Positions 35,764-43,824 of a stretch of 64,000 nt of DNA are shown one piece after another. Source of the DNA: Nitrobacteraceae bacterium AZCC 2146 (lineage in GTDB: Bacteria; Pseudomonadota; Alphaproteobacteria; Rhizobiales; Xanthobacteraceae); the NCBI GenBank assembly GCA_036924855.1, contig JBAGRP010000001.1:6808001-6872000 (forward strand). Direction: 5' to 3'. Under the pieces are notes generated by a model, which had not been told where the DNA came from, did no database searches, and saw only the letters and a list, made by a program, of their open reading frames with translations. Numbering within the stretch: the first letter of the stretch is position 1; each line of letters begins with the position of its first letter. The position numbers were made by a program, and so were the translations under genes.

Positions 35764-37389
35764 TCAGGCGAGCTTCATGTTGAAGTAACGCTCGAACGTA
35801 TCCCAGCGCTTTTCAATGCCGACGAGGTCGGATCGCATGACGCGGGTCCAGTTGTCGTACCAGAGGTGTCCCCAGACCGCATCGCCGATCAGAAGCTCCT
35901 GCAGACTCTTGACGGCGGCCATGCGCTTGGTCTTGTCGGTCTCGTGCATATTCTCGTCGATCAGCTTGTCGACCGCCGGATTCGAATAGAACGCCGTGTT
36001 GGTGCCCTTGGCCGTGCTGTGGAAATTGAAGAACAGGTGATAGAGTGGATCGTTGATCCATGACTGCCAGGACTCGATCGAGAGCTGGTGGTCGCCTTTC
36101 GAAGCCACCTGTCGGAACGTGGCGTCGGTCTCCTTGGTGATGTTCACCTTGAAGCCGATCTTCTCCAATTCGGTTTGGATCCACACGGCAGCCTGCTCAT
36201 GCGGCTGCCATCCGACCCGCACCGCCAGATCGACGGCAATCGGGGTCTTTCCGAAACCGGCCTCGCTCATCAGCGCCTTGGCCTTTTCAATATTGTATTT
36301 GTACGGCGACAGCGCGGCGTCATGGCCGGGCGTCAAGCTCGGCACCGGGCTTTTCATCTCGCTGCCATATCCAAACAGCACGCTCGGGATGATGGCATGG
36401 ATCGGGATCGCATAGTTAATCGCCTGACGGACTTTCACATTGTTGAAAGGCTCCTTTTGCGAATTCATGCAGAGCCAATGACATGTGGTATCCGGCACGG
36501 TGACGATCTTCAGGCCGGCTTCATTTTCCAGGCTTTTCACATTGCGCGGTGACAAACCAGGGCGGCCGACGACCATATCGATCGCCTTTCGCTTGAGAAG
36601 CAGCACCCGGTCTGCCTCGTTGGGAACGAATTTGAACACAACGCGCTCAAAAAACGGCGCCGGACGCCAGTGTCCGCTTCGCGCCTCGATCACGATCTCG
36701 ACACCTGGTTCGTTTCTTACCAGCTGATAGGGACCGAGACCTGCGGTATTGCGCTTCAGCCAGCCCGTCGCCCACGGATCCTCCGTTGTGGCGTTCGCCT
36801 TCACTTCGTCAGGATCGAGCAAGGCGTTGTTGATGAGAGCCATGGTATCCAGCGTCATCGGGCTCGACGCCGGCATGTTGATGGCCAGAGTGAACTCGTC
36901 GCGAACCTCGAACTGCTCTGGTTTGGTGACGCGCAAAAGACGAGGAAAAAGTATCCGCATATAGCCCGGCGATTGCAGGCCACGATCGAAAAGAAATTTC
37001 ACGGCGGTCGCATTGACTGGCTTGCCGCTGGGAAAGATTACTCCCTTGCGGACGTTCAGCACGAGGGTCGCGCCGTCTTTTTCGGTTGTGAACGATTCGG
37101 CGATACCGCCTTCCATCTCGCCCGGTCTCGATTGCGACAAGCCGGGCTTTCCGGCGACGGGGTCTACCTTCCACATCAGGGGGCTGTCGTAGATGTTGGC
37201 CTGAACGGTGTAGCCCCCGATCGACTTGAACGACGCCGGATCAAGGGTGTCGATATCAGTGTCCCACGCAACGGTCAGCGTGCGCTTTTCGTCAGCGCCG
37301 GCGGGGACAGGCAATCCGCCCAGGGTCAGCGTCGCTGCACCGGCGGCGGTAAGCTTCAGGAAATCCCGTCGATCCGAATAGTTTTTCAT
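35764..37389 (-). CDS. oppA: Oligopeptide-type ABC substrate-binding protein, Tat-exported
   Basis: 541 residues of the SBP_bac_5 class. ATG 37389 gives a twin-arginine signal (DRRDFLKLTAAGAATLTLGG). The mature protein opens TLTVAWDTDIDTLDPASFKS and contains LRKGVIFPSGKPVNATAVKF-like binding-lobe blocks. It captures a peptide or similar nitrogenous solute for OppBCDF. As first gene of the leftward unit it is controlled from the divergent promoter region next to the second IclR gene. The ligand could be the pathway substrate rather than a peptide. Confidence 0.9.
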   Translation of the reverse strand: MKNYSDRRDFLKLTAAGAATLTLGGLPVPAGADEKRTLTVAWDTDIDTLDPASFKSIGGYTVQANIYDSPLMWKVDPVAGKPGLSQSRPGEMEGGIAESFTTEKDGATLVLNVRKGVIFPSGKPVNATAVKFLFDRGLQSPGYMRILFPRLLRVTKPEQFEVRDEFTLAINMPASSPMTLDTMALINNALLDPDEVKANATTEDPWATGWLKRNTAGLGPYQLVRNEPGVEIVIEARSGHWRPAPFFERVVFKFVPNEADRVLLLKRKAIDMVVGRPGLSPRNVKSLENEAGLKIVTVPDTTCHWLCMNSQKEPFNNVKVRQAINYAIPIHAIIPSVLFGYGSEMKSPVPSLTPGHDAALSPYKYNIEKAKALMSEAGFGKTPIAVDLAVRVGWQPHEQAAVWIQTELEKIGFKVNITKETDATFRQVASKGDHQLSIESWQSWINDPLYHLFFNFHSTAKGTNTAFYSNPAVDKLIDENMHETDKTKRMAAVKSLQELLIGDAVWGHLWYDNWTRVMRSDLVGIEKRWDTFERYFNMKLA

Positions 37390-37479
37390 GACTGCCCTTC
37401 GTCGATGTTGAGAGGAGGCTGCGCGGTGCTTCGGTATTGGATGGGCGGCTGTCCCGCCGGATATTGCCAAATTGCTGGC

Positions 37480-37534
37480 TTGCAGTATTAATCAAGTCCC
37501 AGTATTGTCAACTGATGTTTCACCTAATGGAACA
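37480..37534. promoter_or_regulatory. Divergent promoter region and operator between oppA and IclR 2
   Basis: Rightward: TTGCAG (37480-37485), 17 bp, TATTGT (37503-37508), with a predicted start just before the 19-bp near-palindrome TGTTTCACCTAATGGAACA (37516-37534). Leftward: TTGACA on the minus strand (37511-37506) with a weaker -10 (TAATAC or ATACTG, 15-17 bp on). The palindrome lies downstream of the IclR promoter and beside the oppA -35, so one protein could control both. It resembles IclR-type operators in length and GTTyC-GGAAC arms but differs from the CGTTCCG family of regulator 1. Confidence 0.6.
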
Positions 37535-37543
37535 GGTAGAAAA

Positions 37544-38338
37544 TTGAGCACGCTAGGAAACGCTGCCTCCATTCTCCGTCTCTTCACGCCGGACCGGCTT
37601 GAGATCTCTGTGACGGACGTCTCGAAGATTCTAGGCCTGCCTAAGAGTTCGGTGTCGCGTCTTCTCAAGGCCATGCTGAAAGAGGGGCTGCTGGCCCGTC
37701 ATGAAAACTCGCCGCGTTACAAGGTGGGCAACCTGCTGTTCGAGGTGTCGCAGCTCTACCGGCTCAATTCTTCGCTGATTGAGCTGGTCGACGATGTCCT
37801 CAAGGCGATCTGCCGGGAGACTGGGCATACCGGCTACCTTTCCATTCTGGATGGCTCAGACGTTCTTGTGATCCGGATGCATCAGGGCTCTCACGCCTTG
37901 CGGGTGTTCACCCCGCTGGGACAGCGCGCGCCGGCATTTGCAACCGCCAACGGCCGCACTCTGCTGGCGCGACTTTCAGACGACGAGGTGCGGGCGGTCC
38001 ATGCTGAGGGCCTGGGCATGCCCTCGCCCAACTCGCCGCAGAGCGTCGACGAGCTGATTGCCGCTCTGGCCGAGGTTCGCCGCAGAGGCTGGGAGGAGGC
38101 TGATGATGAAGCAATCCCCGGCGTGGGTTCGATTTCTGTCAGCGTTGCCGATCCGAAACTGCGGGAATCTATCGGGTTTTGTATTTCCTATTCGGCATCC
38201 AACATGGGTACCGAGGAGAAGAACCGCATCATCGCGCTACTGACCGCCGCGGCGCACCGCATAGCGGTGCGATTCGACGATAGTTTCTTTTCCCACCTCA
38301 TTCAGATCGTCCCGGCCGCCGGTTCAGTCGCCGCGTGA
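37544..38338 (+). CDS. IclR-family transcriptional regulator (regulator 2)
   Basis: 264 residues. No ATG or GTG is in frame near the N-terminus, so I use TTG 37544, just before NAASILRLF; TTG 37472 would put the promoter and operator inside the gene. The winged helix (VTDVSKILGLPKSSVSRLLKAMLKEGLLAR) and effector domain (YLSILDGSDVLVIRMHQGSHALRVF; AFATANGRTLLARL; VSVADPK) are complete. It is divergent from oppA and reads into the DUF917 operon. It probably controls both arms through the palindrome at 37516. Confidence 0.88.
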   Translation: MSTLGNAASILRLFTPDRLEISVTDVSKILGLPKSSVSRLLKAMLKEGLLARHENSPRYKVGNLLFEVSQLYRLNSSLIELVDDVLKAICRETGHTGYLSILDGSDVLVIRMHQGSHALRVFTPLGQRAPAFATANGRTLLARLSDDEVRAVHAEGLGMPSPNSPQSVDELIAALAEVRRRGWEEADDEAIPGVGSISVSVADPKLRESIGFCISYSASNMGTEEKNRIIALLTAAAHRIAVRFDDSFFSHLIQIVPAAGSVAA

Positions 38339-38390
38339 TGGTCGCCGCCCCAGCCGCGGACGCAGGCGTGTTTTTCATTCTTAGGTCCGG

Positions 38391-39476
38391 ATGCCGTTCA
38401 TGAGACAATTAAGTTCAGAAGATATCGAAGCGCTTGCTGTCGGCGCCTGGATCTTGGGGACGGGGGGCGGCGGCAGCCCCTATCACGCGCTGCTCAATCT
38501 GCGCCGGCTCTACGCGGACGGGTCCCGGGTCGACATGATCGATATCGACGACCTGCATGACGACGACGCGGTCGCGGTCGTATCGGTGATGGGTGCGCCG
38601 CTCGTGATCCTGGAGCGGCTGGTGGACAGCCGGCTGATCGCTCGCGCCGTATCGGCGATGGAAGAGCATCTCGGTCGCAAGTTCAAGGCGGTGATGGCGG
38701 TCGAGATTGGCGGTGGCAACGGTATGCAGCCGCTGCTTGCGGCGGCTCATCTGGGAATTCCGGTGGTGGATGCCGACGCCATGGGCCGGGCTTATCCCGA
38801 GGCGCAGATGACCAGCTTTGCAGTCGGCAATCTTTCGCCTTGCCCGCTGACATCGATCGACCCGCGCGGCAATGAGGTTGTCATCAGCCAGTCCGCGACA
38901 TGGAAGTGGATGGAACGCGTCAGCCGCAAGGTCTGCACCGAGTTCGGTTCGATCGCCGCCACGTGCAAGGCCCCCAGGACCGGCGCGGAAGTGAAGAAGT
39001 GGGGCATTCCGCGCACCACGACGAAGGCGATTAATCTGGGGTATGCGGTCAATGAAGCCAATCGGCGGCACGCCGATCCAATCGCGGCGATCCTGAAAGC
39101 CGAGTCCGGGCGGCGGCTGTTCACCGGCAAGGTCGTCGAAGTAGAACGGCGGACCACCGAAGGTTTTCTCCGAGGACGCACCGTGATCGAGGGACTGGGG
39201 GACGATCGTGCCTCGAGGATCGAGATCGATTTCCAGAATGAATGGGTCGTGGTCTGGCGCGACGGCCGGCCGATGGTCTCGACACCGGATCTAATCTGCG
39301 TGCTCGACAGCGAGTCTGGGGAAGCGATTGGAACCGAGACGATCCGCTACGGCCAGCGCACCACGGTGATCGCCCTTTCCGCGGCGGAGGTTTTCCTCAC
39401 GCCGCGCGGCCTGGACCATGTCGGTCCGCGCGCTTTTGGATATGACCTCGACTTCAACTCGGTGTTCCAGTCATGA
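38391..39476 (+). CDS. DUF917-family protein (possible thiohydantoin-processing enzyme)
   Basis: 361 residues of the DUF917 family (Pfam PF06032): SSEDIEALAVGAWILGTGGGGSP, VMAVEIGGGNGMQPLLAAA and VVDADAMGRAYPEAQMTSF are its standard blocks. From memory, Pfam now names the family after an S-methyl-thiohydantoin desulfurase; I could not check this. It is regularly paired with HyuA-type proteins, and here its stop overlaps the next hyuA-like start as ATGA. This suggests processing of a hydantoin-like ring. ATG 38400 is an alternative start. Confidence 0.8.
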   Translation: MPFMRQLSSEDIEALAVGAWILGTGGGGSPYHALLNLRRLYADGSRVDMIDIDDLHDDDAVAVVSVMGAPLVILERLVDSRLIARAVSAMEEHLGRKFKAVMAVEIGGGNGMQPLLAAAHLGIPVVDADAMGRAYPEAQMTSFAVGNLSPCPLTSIDPRGNEVVISQSATWKWMERVSRKVCTEFGSIAATCKAPRTGAEVKKWGIPRTTTKAINLGYAVNEANRRHADPIAAILKAESGRRLFTGKVVEVERRTTEGFLRGRTVIEGLGDDRASRIEIDFQNEWVVVWRDGRPMVSTPDLICVLDSESGEAIGTETIRYGQRTTVIALSAAEVFLTPRGLDHVGPRAFGYDLDFNSVFQS

Positions 39477-41032
39477 AACGTATTGGAATTGATGTCGGCG
39501 GAACCAATACTGACGCCGTCCTGCTCGCCGACGGCAAGGTTGTTGAGGGCGTCAAGACGGCAACGACGGCCGACGTGACGGGCGGCATTGTCGCCGCCTT
39601 TGAGGCGTTGAAGGCGGTCACCGATTTCGGATCGGGCATTGATGCCCTCATGATCGGAACCACGCATTTCGTCAACGCCGTCGTGCAGCGGCGCCATTTG
39701 ACTAAGGTTGCGGCCATTCGCGTGGCGCTGCCGGCCACGGCTGCGCTGCCGCCGTTTACGGGGTGGCCCGCTGATCTCGCCGAGCTTGCCAATGGCGGTG
39801 TCTGGCAGATCGAAGGCGGCCACGACTACGATGGGCGACGTTTCATGCCGCTGGAGGTGTCGACGGCTCGCGCGATTGCACGTCAAATCCGGGAGCGGGG
39901 GCTTAAATACGTCGTCGTGACCGCGATGTTTTCACCGCTGGATGCGTCCGACGAGGAAGCCATCGCGGCGATCCTGCGGGAGGAAATTCCGGGCGTGTCA
40001 GTCACCTGTTCGCATCTTCTGGGCGGCATTGGCCTGCTTGAGCGGGAGAATGCCGCGATTTTGAATGCGTCGCTGATCGCGCTTGCCGAGGAAACTATCC
40101 GCGGCTTCGAGGCCGCCAAGCGCAAGATCGGGCTGTCAGCGCTGCTGTTCGTCACCCAGAACGACGGCACCGTCGCAGAGGCTTCCCGCGCCGCTGCGTT
40201 TCCGGTTTACAGCTTTGCTTCTGGTCCCACCAACTCGATGCGCGGGGCCGCCTATCTCTCCGGAATCGAAGAAGCGATCGTGGTCGACGTTGGCGGCACC
40301 ACCGCGGATTTCGGCCATCTTCGGCAAGGTTTTCCGCGCGAGGCAAACGCGGTCGTGCATGTTGGCGGCGTCAGAACCCTGTTCCGGATGCCCGACCTGA
40401 TTTCCATTGGGCTCGGCGGCGGCAGCCGCGTCGATCTGGCGAACACCACCATCGGTCCGGGCAGCGTCGGCTACCGCCTGAAGGAACAGGCGCTGGTCTT
40501 CGGTGGCGACACCCTGACGATGACGGATATCGGGGTGGCTGCCGGATTGATCGATATCGGAGATCGCAAGCGCGTGGCCGGTCTGCGCGCTGGCGATGTC
40601 GATGCCGTTCTTCAACGTGCCAAGGAGATGATCGAAGAAAATGTCGACCGCGTGAAGGCCGACGCTGGCGATGTGACATTGATGGCAGTGGGCGGAGGCG
40701 CGTTCCTGGTGCCCGAAAGCCTGCAGGGTGTCGCCTGCGTGAAGCGGGTCGATCATGGCGGCTGCGCCAACGCGGTAGGAGCAGCCATCGCGCAGGTCAG
40801 CGGCGAAGTCGATCAGGTGTTCCAGGGTTCGACGCGCAACGAGGCGATCGCGGTCGCGCGCAAGCTGGCCGACGGCCGCGCTATCGAGGCAGGGGCGGGA
40901 CCCGAAACGCTGATCATGGTCGAGGCGGAAGACACCCCGATCGCCTATTTGCCAGGAAATGCCATGCGCGTCAGGGTCAAGGTGGTCGGCGACATCAAGT
41001 CGAAGACGCCGGCCGAAACGCTATCAGGATAG
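39473..41032 (+). CDS. HyuA-type hydantoinase/oxoprolinase family protein, short form
   Basis: 519 residues, about 170 shorter than the HyuA at 14507. It keeps both nucleotide-binding motifs (IGIDVGGTNTDAVLL at the start; VVDVGGTTADFG near residue 268) and SIGLGGGSRVD. The extended C-terminal domain of HyuA is missing and no HyuB partner is nearby. This short class is typically found with DUF917 proteins, as here. It presumably provides ATP-dependent activation or ring opening with the DUF917 protein as partner. Confidence 0.85.
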   Translation: MKRIGIDVGGTNTDAVLLADGKVVEGVKTATTADVTGGIVAAFEALKAVTDFGSGIDALMIGTTHFVNAVVQRRHLTKVAAIRVALPATAALPPFTGWPADLAELANGGVWQIEGGHDYDGRRFMPLEVSTARAIARQIRERGLKYVVVTAMFSPLDASDEEAIAAILREEIPGVSVTCSHLLGGIGLLERENAAILNASLIALAEETIRGFEAAKRKIGLSALLFVTQNDGTVAEASRAAAFPVYSFASGPTNSMRGAAYLSGIEEAIVVDVGGTTADFGHLRQGFPREANAVVHVGGVRTLFRMPDLISIGLGGGSRVDLANTTIGPGSVGYRLKEQALVFGGDTLTMTDIGVAAGLIDIGDRKRVAGLRAGDVDAVLQRAKEMIEENVDRVKADAGDVTLMAVGGGAFLVPESLQGVACVKRVDHGGCANAVGAAIAQVSGEVDQVFQGSTRNEAIAVARKLADGRAIEAGAGPETLIMVEAEDTPIAYLPGNAMRVRVKVVGDIKSKTPAETLSG

Positions 41033-41045
41033 GAGAGAAGTTGTC

Positions 41046-41366
41046 ATGCCAGTTCGCTTTCTGATCAGTACGCTCAAGCCCGGCGTCGATCCGGCAGAGT
41101 ACGAAGCTTGGGTGCGCGATCGTGACTACGCCCTGGTGCGCAGCCTTCCGAACTACACCAGCTACAAGGTGCATCGCATCCGAAGCCCGATCCAGGGCGC
41201 TCAGGAATCGGGCTGGCAATATATCGAACGGATCGAGGTCAAGAGTCTCGATCAGCACGACAAGGACCTGGCCTCTCCAGCCGGGATCCAGCTGCGCGAA
41301 GAACTCTATGGCAGGTTTCTCGATCGTTCGAAGAACATCTACTTTGCTAGCGACGAGATCGAATAG
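41046..41366 (+). CDS. Small REDY/HapK-like alpha-beta protein (copy 2)
   Basis: 106 residues, beginning PVRFLISTLKPGVDPAEYEAWVRDRDY and containing SGWQYIERIEVKSLDQHDKDL. The paralogue at 31516-31839 shares the KPGVD, the YIERIEV/YVERIEV block and the LYxxxLDxSK end. A good GGAGAG site precedes the ATG. No catalytic residue is evident. Its place between the short HyuA and an LLM enzyme suggests a small catalytic or partner protein for a step of this pathway. Confidence 0.7.
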   Translation: MPVRFLISTLKPGVDPAEYEAWVRDRDYALVRSLPNYTSYKVHRIRSPIQGAQESGWQYIERIEVKSLDQHDKDLASPAGIQLREELYGRFLDRSKNIYFASDEIE

Positions 41367-41420
41367 GCAGATCGACGTCAGCAAGTCTACGCCAAGTATT
41401 GAATTCGAAAGGGATCTGGA

Positions 41421-42461
41421 ATGTCGATTGATCTGCTGATTCTTGGTAACGCCCCTATTGAACGCATGCTCGAGCGGGTGAAACTCGCCGAGGACAACGG
41501 TTACGATACGGTCTGGCTTGCCGACGAAAGATTCTATCGCGAGGTCTATTCCTGCCTGACCTATTTCGCCCAGCGAACGTCAAGGGTGAAGGTCGGGCCG
41601 TGCGTCACCGATCCGTATGCGAGACATCCGGCGCTGACCGCCATGGCCATCGCCACCCTCGATGAGATATCGGACCGGCGTGCCATTCTCGGCATCGGGG
41701 CGGGGATTTCCGGGTTTGCCGAGCTCGGCATCGACCGCAAGAAACCAGCGCGGGCGATCCGGGAAGCCATCGAACTGATCCGCATGCTGCTGCGCGGTGA
41801 AACGGTCACCTACAAGGGCGAGGTCATTCAATTCACCGAGGGCAAGCTCAGCTTTGCTCCAATCCGTTCCGAAATTCCCATCTACGTCGCCAGCAACGGG
41901 CCGATCGGACAGAAAACCGCAGGCGCCCTGGCTGACGGTGCGATCATGGAAGCCTGCGGCAACGTGGAGGAAGTGAAGGCCTTTCGCGCTGTGCTGGATG
42001 CCGGTGCGAAGCAGGCCGGCCGCGATCCCGCGACGGTCAAGTTGATCGCCCGCCTGAATACCTGCATTGCCGCAGATGGTCAGTTGGCGCGTCAGACCTT
42101 GCGGCCGACCGTCGCGCGTTTGCTCGGCGCGTCACGGCTGAAGTTTTTGACGGCGGATGCTCAGGGCCTTGCGTTGCCGCCGGAATTGGTGGCCTCGGTC
42201 ACGGGCGCGGCCTACGCATCCGGTTTCGCGCCGTACCTGCCGTTGCTTCCGCACGTCACGGATCGCCACGTGAACTCCTTTACGCTGGCGGGCGACGTGG
42301 CTGAAGTGACGGCGCAAGTGATCGAATTGCGCCGGGCCGGGGTCGACAGCGTTATAGTCATGCCTTTTGCGGCAGAGGGCAGCACGATCGAGGATACGAT
42401 CTCAAAGTTCGGTTCCGAGGTGTGGCCCGCGGTTCAGGCTGCCGAGCAGGGGCGCGCATGA
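41421..42461 (+). CDS. LLM-class F420-dependent oxidoreductase, Mer-like subgroup
   Basis: 346 residues. The opening DLLILGNAPIERMLERVKLAEDNGYDTVWLADE, then VKVGPCVTDPYARHPALTAMAIATLDEIS and AILGIGAGISGFAELGI, resembles methylenetetrahydromethanopterin reductase-like LLM proteins, a group rich in F420 users. ATGA overlap couples it to the molybdenum hydroxylase genes, so it is part of the DUF917-HyuA-Mo hydroxylase pathway. It lies 12 kb from the F420 genes, in a different but adjacent operon. Confidence 0.85.
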   Translation: MSIDLLILGNAPIERMLERVKLAEDNGYDTVWLADERFYREVYSCLTYFAQRTSRVKVGPCVTDPYARHPALTAMAIATLDEISDRRAILGIGAGISGFAELGIDRKKPARAIREAIELIRMLLRGETVTYKGEVIQFTEGKLSFAPIRSEIPIYVASNGPIGQKTAGALADGAIMEACGNVEEVKAFRAVLDAGAKQAGRDPATVKLIARLNTCIAADGQLARQTLRPTVARLLGASRLKFLTADAQGLALPPELVASVTGAAYASGFAPYLPLLPHVTDRHVNSFTLAGDVAEVTAQVIELRRAGVDSVIVMPFAAEGSTIEDTISKFGSEVWPAVQAAEQGRA

Positions 42462-43333
42462 GCTTCGATCTGCACAGGCCCGCGACCATTTCCGAGGCCA
42501 TCGGCCTATCGACCAGACTAGCACCTGCCGCGCGATATATCGCCGGCGGCACCGATCTCGTGATCCAGATCAACCGCAAGAAAGTATTTCCGGACCATCT
42601 CATCGATCTCGGGCAGCTGCCGGGCCTAGCGGGAGTGGCAGAGACCGCGGGCGGCTATTCGCTGGGCTCGCTCACCACCTACCGGTCGATCGAACTGCAC
42701 CCGGCATTCCAGGGCAATTTGTCGGGCGTGATCGAGGCGGCGCGTGTGGTTGGCGGCCATCAGGTCCGAAACGTCGCGACCGTCGGCGGCAATATCGTGA
42801 ATGCCTCACCGGCGGCGGATTTTGTGCCAGCGTTGCTGGTCCTCGACGCCGAGCTTGAACTTACTGGTCCGGCGGGAAACCGCATTGTGGCGTTGCGGGA
42901 TTTCGTCGTTGGACCCGGCAGGACGGTGCTTGGTCCCGCGGAAATCGTCACGTCAATTCGCTTCGCCCGCCTGCCTGACCGATCCGCAACGGCTTTTCTC
43001 AAGGAAGGCCGGCGCAAGGCCATGGAAATTTCCGTGGTCTGCGTTGCCGCGTGTCTGACGCTGGACGAGAGCGGCTCCAGCTGCGCGTCCGCGCGCCTGG
43101 CGGTTGGCGCGGCGGCCCCGAAGGCGATGCGACCGCAACAGGCAGAGGCGTATCTTTTGAATCGACCGCCCGGGCGCGTCAGCTTCGCCGAGGCCGGAAG
43201 ACTGGCGGCCGAGTCGTCGGCGCCGATCTCGGACGTCCGTGCCTCGGCGGAGCATCGCCGTCATCTCGTGGCCGTCATGGTCGAACGCGCGCTGACGGCG
43301 TGTCACCAGCGAATTCTGGAGCAGGGCCGATGA
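42458..43333 (+). CDS. Molybdenum hydroxylase FAD subunit (CoxM/XdhB type)
   Basis: 291 residues. FAD-binding motifs ARYIAGGTDLVIQI near residue 28 and VATVGGNIVNASPAADFVPALLVLDAELEL near residue 108 are characteristic. The C-terminal CO_deh_flav_C domain begins near residue 180 (FLKEGRRKAMEISVVCVAACL). It passes electrons from the iron-sulfur subunit to an acceptor. ATGA overlaps on both sides keep the three subunits in step. Confidence 0.9.
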   Translation: MSFDLHRPATISEAIGLSTRLAPAARYIAGGTDLVIQINRKKVFPDHLIDLGQLPGLAGVAETAGGYSLGSLTTYRSIELHPAFQGNLSGVIEAARVVGGHQVRNVATVGGNIVNASPAADFVPALLVLDAELELTGPAGNRIVALRDFVVGPGRTVLGPAEIVTSIRFARLPDRSATAFLKEGRRKAMEISVVCVAACLTLDESGSSCASARLAVGAAAPKAMRPQQAEAYLLNRPPGRVSFAEAGRLAAESSAPISDVRASAEHRRHLVAVMVERALTACHQRILEQGR

Positions 43334-43824
43334 CCCGAACCAACCTCGACATCCTCATCAACGGCGAGCGGCATCAAATCCTGATCGAACCGCATTGGAC
43401 CCTGCTGCATGTGCTGCGCAGTGTGGTCGGCATGATGGGCACCAAGGAAAATTGCCTGGAGGCGGAATGCGGGGTCTGTACGGTGCTGCTTGACGGAAAG
43501 TCGGTGAATTCCTGCATCCTGCTGGCTGGGCAGACCGCAGGGCGCTCGGTGACGACCATCGAAGGAATCGGAAACCCGGAGCATCTGCATCCGCTGCAGG
43601 CCGCATTCATCGAATGCGGCGCCGTGCAATGCGGATACTGCATTCCGGGCATGATCCTGACGGCGAAATCCTTTCTCGATGAAAACCCGGGACGCCGGCA
43701 GAGCCGCGACGAAATCCGCGAGGCCATCGCCGGCAACTTGTGCCGGTGCACCGGCTATCGCAAGATCGTGGATGCGGTAGCGCTCGCCGCCGAGCGCATG
43801 TCTGTTGCAGGAGCGAAACCATGA
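43330..43824 (+). CDS. Molybdenum hydroxylase [2Fe-2S] subunit (CoxS type)
   Basis: 164 residues. The plant-type ferredoxin cluster ligands lie in ENCLEAECGVCTVLLDG, with the fourth Cys in VNSCILLAG. The second cluster is in AVQCGYCIPGMIL and NLCRCTGY. All eight cysteines expected for two clusters are seen. It links the molybdenum and FAD subunits. ATG 43330 and the stop overlap their neighbours as ATGA. Confidence 0.93.
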   Translation: MTRTNLDILINGERHQILIEPHWTLLHVLRSVVGMMGTKENCLEAECGVCTVLLDGKSVNSCILLAGQTAGRSVTTIEGIGNPEHLHPLQAAFIECGAVQCGYCIPGMILTAKSFLDENPGRRQSRDEIREAIAGNLCRCTGYRKIVDAVALAAERMSVAGAKP

